DNA of 64,000 bases from NCBI GenBank assembly GCA_030523645.1, contig JAUNIB010000001.1:682001-746000 (forward strand), written 5' to 3'. The position numbers and the translations under genes were made by a program. Shown here in pieces: positions 53,525 to 63,200 of the stretch (the stretch's first letter is position 1; every line of letters starts with the position of its first letter). This DNA comes from Selenomonadaceae bacterium. GTDB taxonomy: Bacteria; Bacillota; Negativicutes; Selenomonadales; Selenomonadaceae. The notes beneath the pieces are model-generated. The model worked only from the letters and a program-made list of their open reading frames with translations, did no database searches and had not been told where the DNA came from.

Positions 53525-55444
53525 TTATTTTGCATGAGCGCAGGCCAGCCAGGTAGTGTCAACCCGGAGGGCACGAATTGCGTTCAGAATGGCAATAACC
53601 ATAACGCCGACATCGGCGAAGATGGCAAACCACATATTAGCGTAGCCGATAGCACCGAGGATGATGCAGAGTACCTTGATGCCGATAGCCATCCAGATAT
53701 TCTGTCTTACGATTCCCAGAGTCTTGCGGGCAATCATCATGGCGAAGGCAATTCTGGCCGGGTCATCATCCATGATTACGATATCGGCAGCTTCGATAGC
53801 AGCATCAGAGCCGAGAGCGCCCATGGCGATACCGACATCGGCACGGGTAAGTACCGGGGCATCGTTGATGCCGTCACCGACAAAGGCCAGCTGATCCTTT
53901 TCGCTCTTGGCAGACAGCAGCTTCTCTACTTCCTCTACCTTGTTGCTGGGAAGAAGCTCAGCCTTGTACATATCGAGGCCCAGCTCTCCGGCTACAGCCT
54001 TGGCGGTGATTTCCGTATCACCGGTGAGCATTACAGTCTTTGTTACACCTGCATCCTTCAGTCCCTGAATAGCGGCTGCGGAGCATTCTTTAATAATATC
54101 GGAGATAACGATGAATCCGGCGTATTTTCCGTCAACTGCTACATGAATGACGGTGCCCGGTACATCGGGATTTTCTGCGTTGATTTCCAGCTTGGCCATG
54201 AGGCGCTTGTTGCCGGCGGCGACCTTGTGACCGTCTACCGTTGCCGTTACGCCGTGGCCGCTGATTTCTTCATAGTCTGCGACATCATTCATGCTGATGT
54301 CTTTGCCGTAGGCCTTTTTCAGGCTGAGGCTGATGGGGTGCTTGGAGTAGCTCTCCGCATAGGCAGCGTAGCGAATGAGGTCATCATTGCTCATGCCCTG
54401 CGGCTCTACCTTAGTTACTTCAAATACACCTTTGGTAAGGGTACCGGTCTTGTCAAATACTACGCACTTCGTGTCGGCAAGGGCTTCCAGATAGTTGGAG
54501 CCTTTTACCAGAATGCCGTGAGCGCTTGCACCGCCAATACCGCCGAAGAAGCTGAGGGGGATAGAGATAACCAGTGCGCAGGGGCAGCTGATAACCAGCA
54601 TAATCAGCGCACGCTCAACCCATACGCTCCAATCGGGAGAAAGTCCCATGGCATAGCCGCGGACAAGAGGAACACCTACTGCCAGCAGGACGGCCAGGGC
54701 GCAGACGATGGGGGTATATACCCGGGCAAAGCGGGTAATGAATTTTTCACTGCGGGATTTTCTTGCGCCGGCGTTCTCTACCATTTCGATAATCTTGGCG
54801 GCAGTGGATTCATCCGCTTCCTTAGTAGTACGGACGCGGATAACGCCGGACATATTGATGCAGCCGGAGAGGACTTCGTCGCCTTCCTTCGCTTCGCGGG
54901 GTACGCTCTCACCGGTGAGGGCGCGGGTATCAACATTGGTAGTACCGCTCTCAATGATACCGTCGATAGGTACTTTTTCACCGGGCTGAACGATGATAAC
55001 GGAGCCGACCTCTATTTCGTCCGGGTCAACCTGTTTGATTTTCCCGTCTACTTCAATATTGGCATAGTCGGGGCGAATGTCCATGAGGTCGGTAATATTG
55101 CGGCGGCTCTTGCCTACAGCGTAGCTCTGGAAAAGCTCACCAATCTGATAGAAGAGCATAACGGCAGCGCCTTCCTCGTACTCGCCGAGGACCATAGCGC
55201 CGGAGGTAGCGATAGCCATGAGGAAGTTTTCGTCAAAGGCATCGCCGTGGGAAATACCGAGAACAGCCTTGCGAAGGATGTCATAGCCAATGATGAGATA
55301 CGGGATAAGGTACAGGCTTGCTTCCGCCATCCTGCGGGTACCTTCATCCGGGAATACACTTTCAAATGGGAAGAAGGACAATGTTACCATCAGTATAGAT
55401 GTAACAATAATCCTCGCCAACATTACTTTCTGCTTCTTATTCAC
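53525..55444 (-). CDS. Heavy-metal P1B-type ATPase (Zn/Cd/Pb-like, CadA/ZntA group)
   Basis: 639 residues. The actuator TGES is at 177-180, the metal-site CPC at 287-289 in TM6, the phosphorylated DKTGT at 331-335, the HP locus at 369-370 and GDGINDAP in the hinge. It has no N-terminal HMA domain; that is supplied by the gene upstream. CPC with the TM8 Asp in NMWFAIFADVGV suggests a Zn2+/Cd2+/Pb2+ pump (P1B-2). GTG start with GGAGGTG upstream. Middle gene of a three-gene unit. Confidence 0.93.
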   Translation of the reverse strand: MNKKQKVMLARIIVTSILMVTLSFFPFESVFPDEGTRRMAEASLYLIPYLIIGYDILRKAVLGISHGDAFDENFLMAIATSGAMVLGEYEEGAAVMLFYQIGELFQSYAVGKSRRNITDLMDIRPDYANIEVDGKIKQVDPDEIEVGSVIIVQPGEKVPIDGIIESGTTNVDTRALTGESVPREAKEGDEVLSGCINMSGVIRVRTTKEADESTAAKIIEMVENAGARKSRSEKFITRFARVYTPIVCALAVLLAVGVPLVRGYAMGLSPDWSVWVERALIMLVISCPCALVISIPLSFFGGIGGASAHGILVKGSNYLEALADTKCVVFDKTGTLTKGVFEVTKVEPQGMSNDDLIRYAAYAESYSKHPISLSLKKAYGKDISMNDVADYEEISGHGVTATVDGHKVAAGNKRLMAKLEINAENPDVPGTVIHVAVDGKYAGFIVISDIIKECSAAAIQGLKDAGVTKTVMLTGDTEITAKAVAGELGLDMYKAELLPSNKVEEVEKLLSAKSEKDQLAFVGDGINDAPVLTRADVGIAMGALGSDAAIEAADIVIMDDDPARIAFAMMIARKTLGIVRQNIWMAIGIKVLCIILGAIGYANMWFAIFADVGVMVIAILNAIRALRVDTTWLACAHAK

Positions 55445-55488
55445 TGGCTATACACCTCCGGGATATTTGTTCAGAGTTCCTTTATTTA

Positions 55489-55710
55489 TCAGTCTACGAA
55501 GATTTCGCAGTCCGGCTCTACCTTCTTGGCAGCAGCAACAATGTTCTTGGTTACGGTATCAACATCTGCACCGTCAGCAAACTCAACGGTCATTTTCTGA
55601 GCCATGAATGCAATGGCTACTTTGTCAACGCCTTCAACCTTTGCAACAGCATCTTCGATTTTGAGGGCGCAGGCAGCACAGTCGATTTCGGTCTTGAATT
55701 TCTTTTTCAT
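55489..55710 (-). CDS. Stand-alone heavy-metal-associated (HMA) domain protein
   Basis: 73 residues, a single ferredoxin-like HMA domain with the metal site CAAC (Cys11 and Cys14) in a DCAACA context. This is the DCxxC form seen in the N-termini of Zn/Cd ATPases rather than the MxCxxC of copper chaperones. It is probably the detached regulatory or delivery domain of the ATPase, 44 bp downstream. GGAGGT precedes the ATG at 55710. Confidence 0.88.
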   Translation of the reverse strand: MKKKFKTEIDCAACALKIEDAVAKVEGVDKVAIAFMAQKMTVEFADGADVDTVTKNIVAAAKKVEPDCEIFVD

Positions 55711-55762
55711 TGTAAGTACCTCCATTTAATAACGATTTTGATTAGCAGATTACTGCACTTCT

Positions 55763-55786
55763 TATATGTGAATATTTAAGCATATA
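55763..55786. promoter_or_regulatory. ArsR/SmtB-like operator before the HMA/P-type ATPase operon
   Basis: Inverted repeat TATATG-N12-CATATA over the -10 region of the operon promoter. The layout fits the imperfect AT-rich operators of metal-sensing ArsR/SmtB repressors. No regulator gene of this type lies in the window. Confidence 0.4.
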
Positions 55787-55802
55787 TCACCATGATTGTC
55801 AA
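55774..55802 (-). promoter_or_regulatory. Promoter of the HMA/P-type ATPase operon
   Basis: Perfect -35 TTGACA (complement of 55797-55802) and -10 TTAAAT (complement of 55774-55779), 17 bp apart. The proposed operator overlaps the -10. Confidence 0.55.
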
Positions 55803-55865
55803 TAGTTATTTTTTGCATAAGGTCAATAAATAATAAATGTATGGGAAATAAAAAAGCCTGCGAAT

Positions 55866-55966
55866 AACCTCACCCACCGGCTTCGCCGGTCCCCCCTCCC
55901 CAGAGGGGAGGGTTAATGACCTTCTCCTCCGGAGAAGGTGGCTCGCGAAGCGAGACGGATGAGGTT
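55866..55966. repeat. Complete type I double-hairpin element
   Basis: Clean copy: AACCTCACCC, an ACCGGC/GCCGGT hairpin, a CCCTCCCC/GGGGAGGG hairpin, an ACCTTCTCC/GGAGAAGGT hairpin, a CTCGC/GCGAG hairpin, then GGATGAGGTT. The ends form a 10-bp imperfect inverted repeat. Lies just after the metallophosphoesterase gene. Confidence 0.85.
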
Positions 55967-55982
55967 ACAGCACGCTTTATTT

Positions 55983-57155
55983 TTACTTCTTCAATGTAAA
56001 CACGGCAATTTCCGGAGGACAGCCTAGCCGGAAGGGGAACCAGCTTCCGTTGCCGGAATGAACATAGCCGAGGGTTTTCTTTTTTTCTTTTCCGTCTACC
56101 CTATAGACTCCACGCATATATTTGAATATGGGCGGAGCTATCGATACTCCCAACAGGCCAATTTGACCGCCGTGGGTATGCCCGGTGAGAACCGCCGCTG
56201 CCCCCTGCTCCGCACCTCTGTCTATAAAATCAGGATGATGCGCAAGAAGAACCGAGACTGCTCCCGACGGGATATTCCGATAGGCTTCTTCGGTGTATTC
56301 CTTTGCCAGCCGGTCGAATATGTCACGCCGCCGGGGATAATCAACGCCCGCAAGGTAAAGAGAGGCTTCCGTTCCTTCCTTTCCGGCCAGGCAGAGCGAT
56401 TGATTCCTGAGGACTTTTATTTTTGACCCGGAGAGCTTCTCCTCTATAAGAGACATGTTGCGGAAGTATTCATGGTTGCCGAAGATGAATACTATTCCGT
56501 CCTTAAATTTGTCACAGCTGCGATTGACGATTTCGATTGCTTCTTCATTAGTTTCGTTGTCGTCAAAAACATCCCCGGTAAGTACCAGCACATCACCGCC
56601 AAGACCTGCGGCCTTCTCCAGCAGCTCGCCAAGCCGGTCGGGCATCAGGAACGGCCCGCAGTGAACATCGCTGAGCTGGACAATCCGATAGCCGTCCAGC
56701 GATTTGTGAGCCGGCTCCTTCAAGGGAATATCGTAATTGTTGACTACCGTCCCGTCCTTTTCTACCAGTCCGCCGTATAAGCTGGCGGCAGCGGCAGCTG
56801 TCGGGTACAGCACCGCCCCTTTCAGAATCCTTCTCCGTCTTTCATCAACCGGACTGACCAAAGGCGTACTGATAAGCCGCTTCAGACAACGGATACCGAC
56901 ACCGATAGCAACGAACAGGATGAAGCCAATCTCAGCCATCATCAGTATCGTGAACACATGGAGAATGATTTTTGCGGTACCGTTCATATTGCCCCAGCAC
57001 CAGCCCATAGCAAGGGTCGAGCCGATGTTGAACAGAGCCGTATACATTCTTAGCTTTGTCAGCTTCTCGCCGGCTGTCACATAGCGGGCTGCCCACATTG
57101 CGGCGGCTGTTACCAGCAGAATGACACCGCCAAGAAAGAGATAGAATCGTATCAT
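55983..57155 (-). CDS. Membrane metallophosphoesterase (YkuE-like)
   Basis: 390 residues. Three TM helices in the first 95 residues, then a calcineurin-like phosphoesterase domain with QLSDVHCGPF, LTGDVFDD, FGNHEYF, LAHHPDF and TGHTHGGQIG, the five metal-site motifs. Relatives act on UDP-sugar lipids or phospholipids; the substrate here is not known. Monocistronic, upstream of a type I repeat. Confidence 0.88.
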   Translation of the reverse strand: MIRFYLFLGGVILLVTAAAMWAARYVTAGEKLTKLRMYTALFNIGSTLAMGWCWGNMNGTAKIILHVFTILMMAEIGFILFVAIGVGIRCLKRLISTPLVSPVDERRRRILKGAVLYPTAAAAASLYGGLVEKDGTVVNNYDIPLKEPAHKSLDGYRIVQLSDVHCGPFLMPDRLGELLEKAAGLGGDVLVLTGDVFDDNETNEEAIEIVNRSCDKFKDGIVFIFGNHEYFRNMSLIEEKLSGSKIKVLRNQSLCLAGKEGTEASLYLAGVDYPRRRDIFDRLAKEYTEEAYRNIPSGAVSVLLAHHPDFIDRGAEQGAAAVLTGHTHGGQIGLLGVSIAPPIFKYMRGVYRVDGKEKKKTLGYVHSGNGSWFPFRLGCPPEIAVFTLKK

Positions 57156-57203
57156 AAAATGACCTCGAAATCTTCAGTATTGTTTCGCAATAGCTTAAAA
57201 CAA

Positions 57204-57253
57204 AAAACAGGCAAATGTCAACAATCCCGTGAGATGTGACATTTGCCTGTTTT
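57204..57253 (-). terminator. Terminator of the chelatase operon
   Basis: Stem of 17 bp (AAAACAGGCAAATGTCA and its complement) with a 16-nt loop. On the minus strand it is followed by TTTGTTTTAA. It follows the chelatase subunit D gene. Confidence 0.85.
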
Positions 57254-57273
57254 AGTTTGTGAAAGGTTATTAT

Positions 57274-57296
57274 CCCCCTCTCCAATGGGGAGGGTT
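57274..57296. repeat. Fragment of a type I element
   Basis: CCCCCTCTCCAATGGGGAGGG is the second hairpin of type I on its own, directly after the chelatase stop codon. Confidence 0.55.
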
Positions 57297-57301
57297 TCAG
57301 G

Positions 57302-59233
57302 TCATTGTACCGATGTGAGAATCTTCAGCAGCTTGTCCTCGCTGAGCTTCGGCAATGTGTAGTAGGCCCCATTGAGCAGCTGAGCCAGCTTGCGGGCAAT
57401 GCCCAACCGCAGATAGCCGCTCTCTGTGTCAATAATGACAAAGGATGCATTGGCAGTAGAAAGCCGCTCTGCCTGCTCCATGACCCGCTGTACCGGGTCA
57501 TCCCCCTTGTACTGGGCGCTGGTGCGGCCGTCAGTAAGGAGAATAACAACGGTTTCCTGCTGCTCCTGCTGATGTTCCAGACCGTAAAGCTGTCCGCTGA
57601 CACACTCCAAAGCCTCTGCCAGCGGAGTCTTTCCTCCGGTTGGCAGCTCACGCAGAAGTTTCTCTGCCAAATCGACACTGCGGGTCACCGGGAGCATTAC
57701 CTCCGCAGTATCTCGACGGAAGGCAATCAAACCCACCCGGTTTCGCTTCTGGTAGGCCTGCTGCAGCAATCCCATAATAACGCCCTTGACGATGCCCATG
57801 CGCTTTTTTGCACCCATGGAGCCGCTGGCATCAACCACAAAGAGAAGGTTTATACCGGTGCGTTTCTCCCGGACACGCTGACGGTAATCCTCCGGACGGA
57901 TAATCAGGGCACGAGCAGAGTTTTCCTGTGCTCTGCGGAGCCGCTGGAAGGGAGCTGCCGCCCTGACTGTGGCATCAAAGGCCAAATCCAGCTCCTTGCT
58001 GCGGCTGTTCATCTCGCTTTTTACATAGCGTCCCTGCTTCTCACGCGTCCGGACGGTGTTCTGCTTGCCGCTTCCGGTACCGCCCGCCTTGCGGGTAGTA
58101 CGGCCCATGTCTATCTTCATCCCCTCCAGAGTCTTAAAGACTCTGACGATATCCTCCTCGGGAGCAAGACCATCCGGATTACTCTCCGGTGGATTTTCGG
58201 GAGGCTGCTCATTCTGAGCCTGCTCCTCCAGCGGCTGATTGTCCAAATCATTGCTGTCGTTTCCCATATCGGCAGGCTCATCAGTGGGAGGTTCGTTGTT
58301 GTCCTCGGTGACATCCTGCGGAGCAGGTTCCTGCTCCACCGGCTGCTGTTCTTCCTCAGGCGGCAGCTCCTGCGGAGGCGTACCCATGCGGTGCGGCAGG
58401 GCGTACAGGGCAGCCTTCTCCACATCCTTTGGCATGACATAGCTTCGTCCGGCCAGTGCCGCCGCCGCTCGTGCCGCCTCGGCCAGATACAGCTCCGCGC
58501 GGTTTCCCCGGCAATAGGCTCTGGCCGCGAACTCAGCAATAAGCAGCAGCATTGCCTCCGAAAGCTCTACCTCCGGCAGCAGCTCTCTTGCCTTCTGCAC
58601 CTGCTCCGCCAGTTTATTGTCCTGTTCCTCCCACTTCGCAGCAAAGGCATCGGGGTCGGCTTCGTATTCAAGGACTCTCCGGACAATTTCCACCCGCTGC
58701 TCTGCAGTTACCGGCTCATCAAGGGAGGCAAACAGTCCGAAGCTGTCGAGAATTGCTCCATCCAGCAATCCCTCATCCGGTGCCATAGTGCCTATAGGAA
58801 TAAATCTGGTGGGCGATGTGTAGGAAATGCCGTCGCGCTCAAGACTGTAGCTGCCCTGAGCAGCACTGTCCAATACCGTCCGCAGGAAGTCCCGCCGCAG
58901 CAGATTTACTTCGTCCATATAAAGAACACTGCCGTCGGCCTTCTGCAGAATTCCCGGCATGTGGCGCTTCCTGCCCTCAGTCAGTGCCGCTTCCATGTCA
59001 ATGGAGCCAAAGACCATATCCTCGGTGGCACCGATGGGCAGCTCGACAATCCGTCCGTCGGGAGAAAAATCCTCCGCCGCCCGCACCAGCAGTGTCTTTG
59101 CTGTGCCGCCGGCTCCGGAGAGCAGCACACCGGCCAGCCGGGGATTTATCAGTGCCAGCAGCAGAGCTTCTTTTGCCTTCTCCTGCCCTACGACGGCAGA
59201 GAAGGGAAATCTCATCTTCTTCATAGCGGTCAC
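57302..59233 (-). CDS. Chelatase AAA+/VWA subunit (ChlD/BchD-like)
   Basis: 643 residues. An N-terminal AAA+ domain has a Walker A-like GAGGTAKT at 40-47 (Ala for the usual Gly before Lys). An acidic, Pro-rich linker spans about 290-365, then a VWA domain with MIDAS DASGSMG and LTDGR. This is the D subunit that, with the I subunit, drives metal insertion by CobN. It overlaps the I-subunit gene by 4 bp; a GTG or the nearby ATG at 59224 may be the true start. Confidence 0.88.
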   Translation of the reverse strand: MTAMKKMRFPFSAVVGQEKAKEALLLALINPRLAGVLLSGAGGTAKTLLVRAAEDFSPDGRIVELPIGATEDMVFGSIDMEAALTEGRKRHMPGILQKADGSVLYMDEVNLLRRDFLRTVLDSAAQGSYSLERDGISYTSPTRFIPIGTMAPDEGLLDGAILDSFGLFASLDEPVTAEQRVEIVRRVLEYEADPDAFAAKWEEQDNKLAEQVQKARELLPEVELSEAMLLLIAEFAARAYCRGNRAELYLAEAARAAAALAGRSYVMPKDVEKAALYALPHRMGTPPQELPPEEEQQPVEQEPAPQDVTEDNNEPPTDEPADMGNDSNDLDNQPLEEQAQNEQPPENPPESNPDGLAPEEDIVRVFKTLEGMKIDMGRTTRKAGGTGSGKQNTVRTREKQGRYVKSEMNSRSKELDLAFDATVRAAAPFQRLRRAQENSARALIIRPEDYRQRVREKRTGINLLFVVDASGSMGAKKRMGIVKGVIMGLLQQAYQKRNRVGLIAFRRDTAEVMLPVTRSVDLAEKLLRELPTGGKTPLAEALECVSGQLYGLEHQQEQQETVVILLTDGRTSAQYKGDDPVQRVMEQAERLSTANASFVIIDTESGYLRLGIARKLAQLLNGAYYTLPKLSEDKLLKILTSVQ

Positions 59234-60252
59234 TCTGCCAAAAGCTCGTCAACCTTTGCCCAATCCAGCTTTCCATCCTCGAAGGGACGACGGCGCATAC
59301 GATGCGGCAGTACCAGCTTGGCGGCTATCCGCAAATCCTCCAGCGCTGCGGCCTTGCGTCCTGCGTAGGCAGCGTGAGTAAGTGCCGCCTTAATCAGCGT
59401 AATATCGGAGCGGTGTCCGTCTACGCCAAGCTCTACAGAGAGAAGTGCCGTCTTTTCCAGCAGCAGGTCAGGCAGCTCTACTTCCGGCAGGAGAACTCTG
59501 GCGGCTCTGATTTTCTCCGTGAGAGCCTGCTGCTCGGTCTCATATTTTGCACAGAAGGCCTCCGGGTCTGCTTCGTACTCGAGACGGCGGCGGATAACCT
59601 CGGTGCGCTTTGCGGTATCCTGCTCGCCTCTTACCATTACCGAAAGGGCGAAGCGGTCAAGCAGCTGGGGACGGATATCGCCCTCCTCCGGGTTCATAGT
59701 TCCAACGAGAATAAACTTGGCCGGATGGGCGAAGGAAATACCCTCACGCTCTACCGTATTAATTCCCATTACAGCGGCATCCAGCAATACATCGACAATA
59801 TGATCCTCCAGCAGATTTACTTCATCAACATAGAGGATGTTGCGGTTTGCCTCAGCCAGAATACCCGGCTCGAAGGCTTTCCTGCCTGCTCTGATGGCTT
59901 CTTCAATATCGAGAGTACCGACGACACGGTCCTCGGTTGCACTTACCGGCAGGTCGATAACCTTCATGGTCACCTCTTCCTCCGGCAGCTTCCCCTCTTC
60001 CATCCGACGGCGGCAATCGTCGCAAAGCTGGGCGGCATTTCTCGGGTCACAGTGATAGCGGCAGCCCTTAACCGCCGGCATGGTGGGCAGCAGTGCTGCC
60101 AATGCCCGGACCGCGGTTGATTTTGCGGTTCCTTTCTCACCTTTTATCAATACGCCGCCAAGGGACGGATTTATAGCATTCAGTATAAGGGACAGCTTCA
60201 TTTCTTCCTGCCCGACGATAGCGGTAAAGGGATAAATTGCGGTGCGTTTCAT
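59230..60252 (-). CDS. Chelatase AAA+ ATPase subunit (ChlI/BchI-like)
   Basis: 340 residues. Walker A GEKGTAKS at 38-45, Walker [11 protein letters not shown], then the [21 protein letters not shown] and [10 protein letters not shown] segments typical of ChlI/BchI. An insertion carries Cys64, 68, 77 and 80, a possible zinc or Fe-S site. ATG with GGAGGAAAACAA upstream. Middle gene of cobN-chlI-chlD. Confidence 0.92.
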   Translation of the reverse strand: MKRTAIYPFTAIVGQEEMKLSLILNAINPSLGGVLIKGEKGTAKSTAVRALAALLPTMPAVKGCRYHCDPRNAAQLCDDCRRRMEEGKLPEEEVTMKVIDLPVSATEDRVVGTLDIEEAIRAGRKAFEPGILAEANRNILYVDEVNLLEDHIVDVLLDAAVMGINTVEREGISFAHPAKFILVGTMNPEEGDIRPQLLDRFALSVMVRGEQDTAKRTEVIRRRLEYEADPEAFCAKYETEQQALTEKIRAARVLLPEVELPDLLLEKTALLSVELGVDGHRSDITLIKAALTHAAYAGRKAAALEDLRIAAKLVLPHRMRRRPFEDGKLDWAKVDELLAE

Positions 60253-60264
60253 TTGTTTTCCTCC

Positions 60265-63200
60265 TTAATAGTCGGCTCGTTCTTCCATTTCGCCTTCAAT
60301 ATTCAAATACAGCTCAATCAATTCCTGCTTGGTCTCCGGCCTTGCCTTCCACATACCGCGCTTCTCGGCCTCCAGCAGAGTCTCCGTCATTCTCGACAAT
60401 GCCCAGGGATTGACATCCTGCATCCATTCCTGCATTTTTTCGTCCAGTGTATATGTCTGTGCCAGCTTCTCATACATGGCATCGTCCATTATGCCGGCAG
60501 TAGCATCCCACTGATAGCTGTGAACAAGCCGGTTGGCCAGCTCCATGGCACCCTTATAGCCGTGCTTCATCATGCCCTCAATATATTTCGGATTCATGGT
60601 TTCCGCCCGGAAGATTCGTTTTGCTTCTTCTTCTACAGTGCTGACCTTCACTCTGCTGCCGGCAGAGCTGCTGGTCATGTAGGCCTTGGGAGCCTTGCCG
60701 GTCAGCGACCGTACCGCTGCCACCATGCCGCCGTGATGGGAAGCATAGTCGTCGCAGGTGAACATGTTGATTTCCTTGTTGTCCTCGTTCTTCACCGCTA
60801 TATCTATACCGGACAGGCGGCGGCGGAACAGCTCCGGCTCAAAGGCGGTGGGCTGACCGTCACTGCCGTAGGCATATCCGGAGAACTGCGTATAGACCTC
60901 CTCGATGTCCTTCTCATTCTCCCACTGCTTGCTTTCCAGCAGGTTGTTGATACCGGCGCCGTAAGAACCGGGAGGATTACCGAATACACGGTAGGAGGCT
61001 CTTGCCCAGGCATCCTCCTTATCGCCGCCCTTTTCTTCCAGCCAGGCGGCATCATTCATAACATGCTTGCGGATATAGTTCTCGTCATCGCTTTCTTCCA
61101 GCTCAGCCACTACACCGGCCGCCGCATTGAGCCAGTGAACCGCATCCGGCATACTGTCACGGAACAGTCCGCTGATACGACCGGTGACATCTATCCGAGG
61201 CCGCTTCAATTCATTGAGAGGAATAACCGACAGGCCGATTACATTCTGAGAGCTTCCCTGCCATACCGGCTTCAAGCCCATCAGGTAAAGGAACTCAGCC
61301 ACGCACTGTCCGTGACTTCGCATATTGGCTCCGGACCAGAGAACAAGGCCTACCGTCTCCGGGTAGTGTCCCTCTTCGCTGATGTAGCGGGCCAGCAGCT
61401 CATCTGCCAGCTTTATTCCCATGTGCCACGCGGCCTGAGTAGGCAGTGAACGGGGATCAAGGCCGTAGAAATTCCTACCGGTGGGAAGCAGCTCCGCGCC
61501 GCCGCTGGTGACGGCACCGGCAGCCGCCGGCTCAATGTACTCGCCGTCCAGTGCGGCAATAATATTGCCAATCTCCCATGTCGTGTGGCGAAGACCCGGT
61601 ACAATAACCTCGGCTGTGTAGGAAAGTACCTGTTTCAGTGCCTGCCTGGTTTTCTCGCTGAAGTTCCTGACTTCCAGTACAGCTTCTATCTTATCGGCAG
61701 CGTATTCCTCTGCACCGAAGCTCTCCAGCAGGGAACGCACTTCCTTTTCAACTTTCTTTATCATCTGACCGCAGGTCAGACCATCGGCACAGGGAGCATC
61801 CACATCATCCCAAAGGGTTTCCGGGTCTGCCCCCAGCTCTGCCGCCATGACCTTATTGACGGAAGGAATATCACCATTGATATTTTCCAAAATACCTGCT
61901 GCATATTCCAGCAGCTCCTCACCCTCCGGCGGCTGACCGAGGACATGCATACCGGTCTGAATGCGGGTGCTTTCCAAATCGCTGAGGTAGTTGTGCAGCT
62001 CCGCCGCATAAGCAGCGAAATCATCCCCCTCGACGATTTCATCAGCAAAATCACAGGCGGCCGCCTTCTCCCGCACCTGATTTTCCGCGGCCTCCAGATT
62101 GTCAGGAGCTACCTGACGGAAGTGCTGATACTCCTCCAGCGCCCTATCCAGCGCCGCCCACTCCGCATAGCCTCCGGCCTGCTGCATGGGTGGGGAAAGA
62201 TAGCTGATGAGGCAGGCAGAAGCACGGCGCTTCGCCTGCAGTCCCTCACCGGCAATGGTCATCCAGTAGGGATAAATATTGGGCAGCCAGCCGAGAGCCG
62301 CATCCGGGCCGCAGTCCGCAGACAATGCTGTCCCCTTGCCCGGCAGCCATTCTAGAGAGCCGTGAGTACCGAGATGGATTACCGCATCTGCTTTCCAGAC
62401 ATCTCTCAGCCACTGATAGTAACCGAGATACTGGTGAGAGGGCGGCAGCTCGGAGGAATGAAGCAGCTGCTCCGGGTCATCACCGAAGCCTCGAACCGGC
62501 TGAATAGTAATAAAGATATTTCCGTTCAGCAGACCGGGGACAAAAATTTCCTCATCGGAGCTGAGTACATCCCCCGGTGCCTTGCCCCAAATCCGTTCAA
62601 TATTCTTTTGGAATGATTCCGACTTCTTCCGGAAGAATGCCATGTATTCCTTAATATCAAGGCGTCCGTAAAGCTCCTCCAGCTGTGTCTCACTGAGGAA
62701 CCTACCGTCATTTGTCACCGAGGCGGTCATGACCTTCAGCAGCTCATCGCTGTCGTAGAGATTGTCCACCCTGTAGCCCGCTTCCGACAGAGAACGCAGC
62801 AGAGCGCAGGTGCTGGCCATGGAATCCAGTCCGGCGGCACTGCCGATATTGGAATTGGCCGCAGGATAATTGTGCAGAATCAGGGCAATGCGCTTATCCT
62901 TATTAGCCTTGTGCTTCAGGGCACCCCAGTGCTTTGCTTTTTCTACCGCCTGAGTAATACGCTCCGGCAGCGGTGCATAGGAAATCACTCCGTCAGGTCT
63001 CTTTACCTTTGTGGCAATGGGAACTGTATGAATAACACCGTCAAACTCCGGCATACTGATACTGATAGATACAGCCATGGGGTCAAGACCGGCTTCTGCC
63101 GCTTCCCACTCCTCGAGAGTCGACAATACCGTGTATGTTTCAAGAATCGGAACATTCAGCTTTCGCAGGAAGCTGATAGGTGTCCCGGATGCCTTAAAGG

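Noticed and set aside
53534-55600. 688-codon open frame antisense to the P-type ATPase
   Set aside because: An effect of codon bias on the opposite strand; low-complexity product with no domain, while the ATPase motifs are complete.
57305-59368. 687-codon open frame antisense to the chelatase D gene
   Set aside because: Same reason: it shadows a gene with intact AAA and VWA motifs.
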